This document shows, in pieces, positions 41,503 through 44,387 of a stretch of DNA of 44,387 nt. Made by a program: the position numbers and the translations under genes. Source of the stretch: an uncultured Collinsella sp. Lineage in GTDB: Bacteria > Actinomycetota > Coriobacteriia > Coriobacteriales > Coriobacteriaceae. A model generated the notes under the pieces. It made no database searches. It was not told where the DNA came from and was given only the letters and a program-made list of their open reading frames with translations. The stretch spans positions 1 through 44,387 of the forward strand of contig UQIY01000015.1 of the NCBI GenBank assembly GCA_900541195.1, in the 5' to 3' direction. Every line of letters starts with the position of its first letter. The stretch's first letter is position 1.

Positions 41503-41769
41503 CTACGCTCGCTCTTGCAGGGCGTAGATCGACTTATCCATGTTGAACAGGTAAGCCACGACGCAGACAATAAAGAACATCGGCAAGTTGCCAAAGCCGA
41601 AGACTTCGCAGCCAATAAGGATGGGTGCGAGCAGAATCGCTGACAGCATGAGCCCCATAACGGCGATGTGCACATAGGGGTTGGGGAGCAGTCGCGCCGC
41701 AAGGGTCTTGGCGTGGGCAAGACACCAGGCAAAAGCTCCACCTACCATGCCACACACGCTGTCCAACAT
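41503..41769 (-). CDS. Small membrane protein of unknown function, downstream of cas2
   Basis: An 88-aa protein with two clear hydrophobic segments (about 30-50, HIAVMGLMLSAILLAPILIG; about 58-73, LPMFFIVCVVAYLF) and a charged C-terminus. I do not recognise the family. It is on the same strand as cas1-cas2 and starts 47 nt after the cas2 stop, so it could be co-transcribed. ATG 41769 has no good ribosome site; ATG 41748 is an alternative. An unrelated neighbour is equally possible. Confidence 0.6.
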   Translation of the reverse strand: MLDSVCGMVGGAFAWCLAHAKTLAARLLPNPYVHIAVMGLMLSAILLAPILIGCEVFGFGNLPMFFIVCVVAYLFNMDKSIYALQERA

Positions 41770-41816
41770 CGCAAGCCGGCCAGACCGGGAAGGTCAAGCG
41801 CGCAGGAGCGGCAACG

Positions 41817-42134
41817 TCAAAACACAAGCGTTAACTGCGCGCCCTGCTCAACGGGCTGCTCCTTGTGCTCGCTCAGAAGGACCATTCGGTCTTCGTATTG
41901 CTTTTCGGTCATTTCGATAACGGTGACCTCTCCAGCGCTTGGAAGATTCAGCTTAAGGCGAGCGATATGCGCCGCTGCGGATTCGCGAGTCACCAACAGG
42001 CGCGAATACACCGAAAACTGCTCCATATGGTATCCGTCGTTAATCAGAAACTTTCGAAAGTCGCTATACTGCCGACGCTCGGCTTTGCTTCCCGTTGGAA
42101 GATCGAACAGAACCAATAACCTCATAACCCTCAT
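41817..42134 (-). CDS. cas2: CRISPR-associated protein Cas2, type II
   Basis: A 105-aa ferredoxin-like protein that with Cas1 forms the spacer-integration complex. The N-terminal strand RLLVLFDLPT holds the conserved Asp. ERRQYSDFRKFLINDGYHMEQFSVYSR is split here as ERRQYSDFRKFLI and MEQFSVYSR, both typical of type II Cas2, as is the VIEMTEKQYEDR end. It starts nine bases after the cas1 stop with GGGAGGAG upstream, so the two are one operon. Confidence 0.93.
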   Translation of the reverse strand: MRVMRLLVLFDLPTGSKAERRQYSDFRKFLINDGYHMEQFSVYSRLLVTRESAAAHIARLKLNLPSAGEVTVIEMTEKQYEDRMVLLSEHKEQPVEQGAQLTLVF

Positions 42135-42143
42135 GGCTCCTCC

Positions 42144-43034
42144 CTATTCAACAGTTACCATCTCGAGCCCTTTTAGCTCGGGCAACAACAGCCTCTTAGG
42201 ATCCTTTTCGAGAACGGCAGTTCTGAGTGAAGAGAGCGTTGTCTCTATGCACTGCTGACAGCAGCAACGTTTTCCGTCGATAGTCATGACGTGCTCAAAC
42301 ACGCGAGCGAGCAACGCTTTGTCGCGCCGGCCCAAAGGCTCTGCTACGCCGTAGCTCATAACAATTAGATCGACGAGAGGGCGGAACGGTTCAATAAGAT
42401 CGTCGACGAGATTGAATGCGTTGTAAACGCTGTGATGGTGAAGCCCCTGGGATACGAGCCATCCACCGCCAACGGCTGCTCTTCCGATGCCTGCACGCAG
42501 GACGCTGTAACCATAATCGAGGGCGGAGCTCTGCATACTGTTGCGTCTTGTTCCATCGGTAATGAGGGCTTTAAAGTACGCGGAGGCAGCTGCGCCTTCT
42601 CGATTGTCTGTGTCGCCCGAAAGAACGGTTTTGGCATAAGAGGGGAGAGGGCCTGCAGACAACCCCATTTCTGTGAGAACCGCCGCTTGGTTGAGTATCT
42701 TTGCCTGAACGATTCGTTTCCAAAGCTGCTTTTTAAACGGAAGGCTCATGGCAAGCTGATCCTCGACGATGCGCGCATGGCGCGAATGGGCGCCCATGGG
42801 GAGCATAAGACCATTGGGCATATGATCGCGCCCGCAGATCATGACGCCTATTCCCGCGTCGTTAAGCTGCGACATGCAGGCGACCGTCATCGTGGTTTGA
42901 TGGGATTCGAGGATGACGACCCAAATGTCCTCGAGGGGAATGGTGGAGCTGCGGTCGTCCACGGTGATCATCAATAGGCCGTTCTTGATGCAGAGGTGGG
43001 CCTTGCTCTGGATAAGTATTGTCCGTTGAGCCAT
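42144..43034 (-). CDS. cas1: CRISPR-associated endonuclease Cas1, type II
   Basis: A 296-aa integrase for new spacers. The N-terminal beta domain (PLEDIWVVILESHQTTMT, GIGVMICGRDHMPNG) precedes a helical domain. The metal-binding residues are expected in DNREGAAASAYF (Glu), GLHHHSVYNAFN (His) and LVDDLIEPFRPLVD (acidic). Length and motifs fit type II Cas1. The ATG at 43034 has GGGGAAGG about 11 nt upstream. It is transcribed away from the array and diverges from the candidate tracrRNA 43 bp away. No cas9 or csn2 lies in the window, so effector and subtype (II-C favoured by the lack of csn2 next to cas2) remain open. Confidence 0.94.
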   Translation of the reverse strand: MAQRTILIQSKAHLCIKNGLLMITVDDRSSTIPLEDIWVVILESHQTTMTVACMSQLNDAGIGVMICGRDHMPNGLMLPMGAHSRHARIVEDQLAMSLPFKKQLWKRIVQAKILNQAAVLTEMGLSAGPLPSYAKTVLSGDTDNREGAAASAYFKALITDGTRRNSMQSSALDYGYSVLRAGIGRAAVGGGWLVSQGLHHHSVYNAFNLVDDLIEPFRPLVDLIVMSYGVAEPLGRRDKALLARVFEHVMTIDGKRCCCQQCIETTLSSLRTAVLEKDPKRLLLPELKGLEMVTVE

Positions 43035-43076
43035 TTTGTCAACGACCTTCCCCGCATTAGCGCTACAATACAGCTA

Positions 43077-43194
43077 AGTCGAAAGCAGCTCACCTTGGGG
43101 AAGGGCGCGGCTCCAGACAAGGGGAGCCACTTAAGTGGCTTACCCGTAAAGTAACCCCCGTTCAATCCTCGGATTGGGCGGGGCGAACTTTTTT
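43077..43194 (+). ncRNA. Candidate tracrRNA
   Basis: At 43084-43118 a 35-nt sequence matches the CRISPR repeat at about 31 of 36 positions, with one deleted base and a few substitutions. Read on the plus strand it is an anti-repeat to crRNAs made from the minus strand. It is followed by the perfect hairpin AGCCACTTAAGTGGCT (43125-43140), then a 13-bp stem CCCCGTTCAATCC / GGATTGGGCGGGG, and TTTTTT (43189-43194), a clear intrinsic terminator. A TACAAT (43064-43069) just upstream can act as -10, placing the start near 43077. Anti-repeat, hairpins and terminator in this order define a tracrRNA; a merely degenerate repeat would not need them. Confidence 0.85.
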
Positions 43195-43434
43195 GGGCGA
43201 GTGTTAGCCAGTATTCCGTAAACGGTAGCTATGAATAGCATTTGGGCGGGTCCTTTTGAGCGTTTTTTCGCCTAAGGATTGATTCGATTGTGAAGAAAAA
43301 GTACATAAATCGCTGTGCCGAATACGGCTCTTTTCTTGCGTGAAGCGCGACATGTCGGCGCATTTTGTCTCGAAAAAATGAATCGCAGATGGAGATCTGA
43401 GGTCGAATCAGGCTTCTTTTTTTGAGGCTTGAAA
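43195..43434. other. Gene-free AT-richer spacer between tracrRNA and array
   Basis: About 240 bp with lower G+C than the surroundings and no plausible gene. It could be a relic of the array's leader-distal side or an ordinary spacer. No further repeat copy was seen. Confidence 0.4.
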
Positions 43435-43465
43435 CAGAAAAGCCCCTGTTAAAGGGGCTTTTCTG
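43435..43465. terminator. Bidirectional terminator at the left end of the array
   Basis: Perfect 12-bp stem CAGAAAAGCCCC / GGGGCTTTTCTG with a 7-nt loop, T-rich on both strands, ends nine bases before the first repeat. It is well placed to stop an array transcript coming from the right. Confidence 0.75.
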
Positions 43466-43474
43466 TGCGCACAT

Positions 43475-44387
43475 AGCGTATCACCTTGGGGAAGGGCGCG
43501 TGCTCAAGACAACGGGTACACGGTCATCGCCTGCGCCGGTAGCGTATCACCTTGGGGAAGGGCGCGTGCTCAAGACAACGCCGACTTCATCATGCTGCTC
43601 AAGCAGAGCGTATCACCTTGGGGAAGGGCGCGTGCTCAAGACCCATTGGGTGAATCAATCCTAGCGTTGTTCAGCGTATCACCTTGGGGAAGGGCGCGTG
43701 CTCAAGACCTGACGGTTGGCGCGGCGGTTGAACACCTGAGCGTATCACCTTGGGGAAGGGCGCGTGCTCAAGACTACAACGAAGCGGCCTACGCGGACAA
43801 CGGCAGCGTATCACCTTGGGGAAGGGCGCGTGCTCAAGACTTATGCGCACATGTGAAACGCCAATCATGGAGCGTATCACCTTGGGGAAGGGCGCGTGCT
43901 CAAGACTAGATAAATCCAGGGGCTTTACGACGGTCTAGCGTATCACCTTGGGGAAGGGCGCGTGCTCAAGACGGCAACGCTTGCCTATGCCATACTAGAC
44001 GAAGCGTATCACCTTGGGGAAGGGCGCGTGCTCAAGACCTCCGCAAAATCCGGGTCATCGCAGACCTCAGCGTATCACCTTGGGGAAGGGCGCGTGCTCA
44101 AGACGCTGGAATCCACGTAGATGAAGTGCTCCTCAGCGTATCACCTTGGGGAAGGGCGCGTGCTCAAGACTACATGGAACGGTCGGTAATTCATCCGTCA
44201 AGCGTATCACCTTGGGGAAGGGCGCGTGCTCAAGACCTTTGCTGATAAGTATCTACGTGCTTATTAAGCGTATCACCTTGGGGAAGGGCGCGTGCTCAAG
44301 ACCCGTATATTCATAGGGTTTACCCTAGGAATAGCGTATCACCTTGGGGAAGGGCGCGTGCTCAAGACCTTTGCTGATAAGTATCTA
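43475..44387 (-). CRISPR. Type II CRISPR array, 14 repeats seen, open at the right edge
   Basis: Fourteen identical 36-bp repeats (each starting AGCGTATCACCTTGGGGAAG and ending GTGCTCAAGAC on the plus strand) begin at 43475 and recur every 66 bp to 44333. There are 13 full 30-bp spacers and 19 bases of a fourteenth. Length and regularity fit type II. Because the candidate tracrRNA is on the plus strand, crRNAs should come from the minus strand, so a repeat reads GTCTTGAGCACGCGCCCTTC... in the RNA sense. The spacer at 44237-44266 and the partial one at 44369-44387 are identical over 19 bases. The array continues beyond the window; leader and cas9 are not seen. Confidence 0.97.

Noticed and set aside
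43084..43118. Reading the diverged repeat copy as a decayed terminal repeat of the array
   Set aside because: It is 356 bp from the array and is followed by two hairpins and a T-run on the correct strand, which fits a tracrRNA better.
43422..43938. Open frames through the CRISPR array giving repetitive peptides such as RITLGKGACSR
   Set aside because: They are translations of the identical repeats and depend on the 66-bp period, a multiple of three.

Overview
The window looks like a chromosome segment of a Coriobacteriia gut anaerobe, most likely Collinsella or a close relative. This rests on high G+C with GC-rich third positions, a class II GalT, fermentative pyruvate formate-lyase, a flavodiiron oxygen/NO scavenger, PTS sugar uptake and BceAB-type transporters. 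The assignment is inferred from gene content, not from a marker gene. No tRNA, rRNA or intact transposase was seen.

Layout. 1-4.3 kb: galKT with a divergent LacI-type regulator and three copies of a putative operator. 4.4-7.6 kb: flavodiiron protein, DeoR-type regulator and class II aldolase. 7.6-11 kb: HAD phosphatase, AraC-type regulator, a gene-poor stretch and an unusual Nudix-Vsr fusion. 11-14.1 kb: BceAB-like ABC transporter. 14.1-15.7 kb: repeat-rich spacer and DAHP synthase. 16-20.7 kb: MarR regulator translationally coupled to a heterodimeric ABC exporter. 21.2-23.6 kb: pyruvate formate-lyase split into a 683-aa core and an 83-aa glycyl-radical protein; its activase lies at 30.9 kb. 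23.9-29.5 kb: sucrose/fructan locus (LacI regulator, two different GH32 enzymes, PTS EIIBC). 29.8-34.5 kb: DegV, PFL activase, class A beta-lactamase-like protein, MTA/SAH nucleosidase and EngB GTPase. 34.8-40.1 kb: threonine branch of the aspartate family (thrB, thrC, aspartate kinase, asd; no homoserine dehydrogenase here). 40.8-44.4 kb: ogt, a small membrane protein, and a type II CRISPR locus (cas2, cas1, a candidate tracrRNA, and an array that runs off the right edge). No cas9 lies in the window.

How the genes fit together: galactose, sucrose and fructan are taken up and split under LacI-type control. They feed glycolysis (class II aldolase) and pyruvate is cleaved by PFL. The other blocks are housekeeping biosynthesis, export/resistance and genome defence.

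The most unusual content is in the spacers. (1) Five long nested palindromes have perfect 19-30 bp outer arms unique to each locus, but four or five share the same internal-loop sequences (GTCCTCG..CATG and CTGCGGA). (2) Four hairpins have unrelated stems but an exactly 13-nt loop resembling RGGGAC..TTA. (3) A convincing tracrRNA lies between cas1 and the array, which carries a duplicated spacer at the window edge. (4) PFL is split and (5) Nudix is fused to Vsr.
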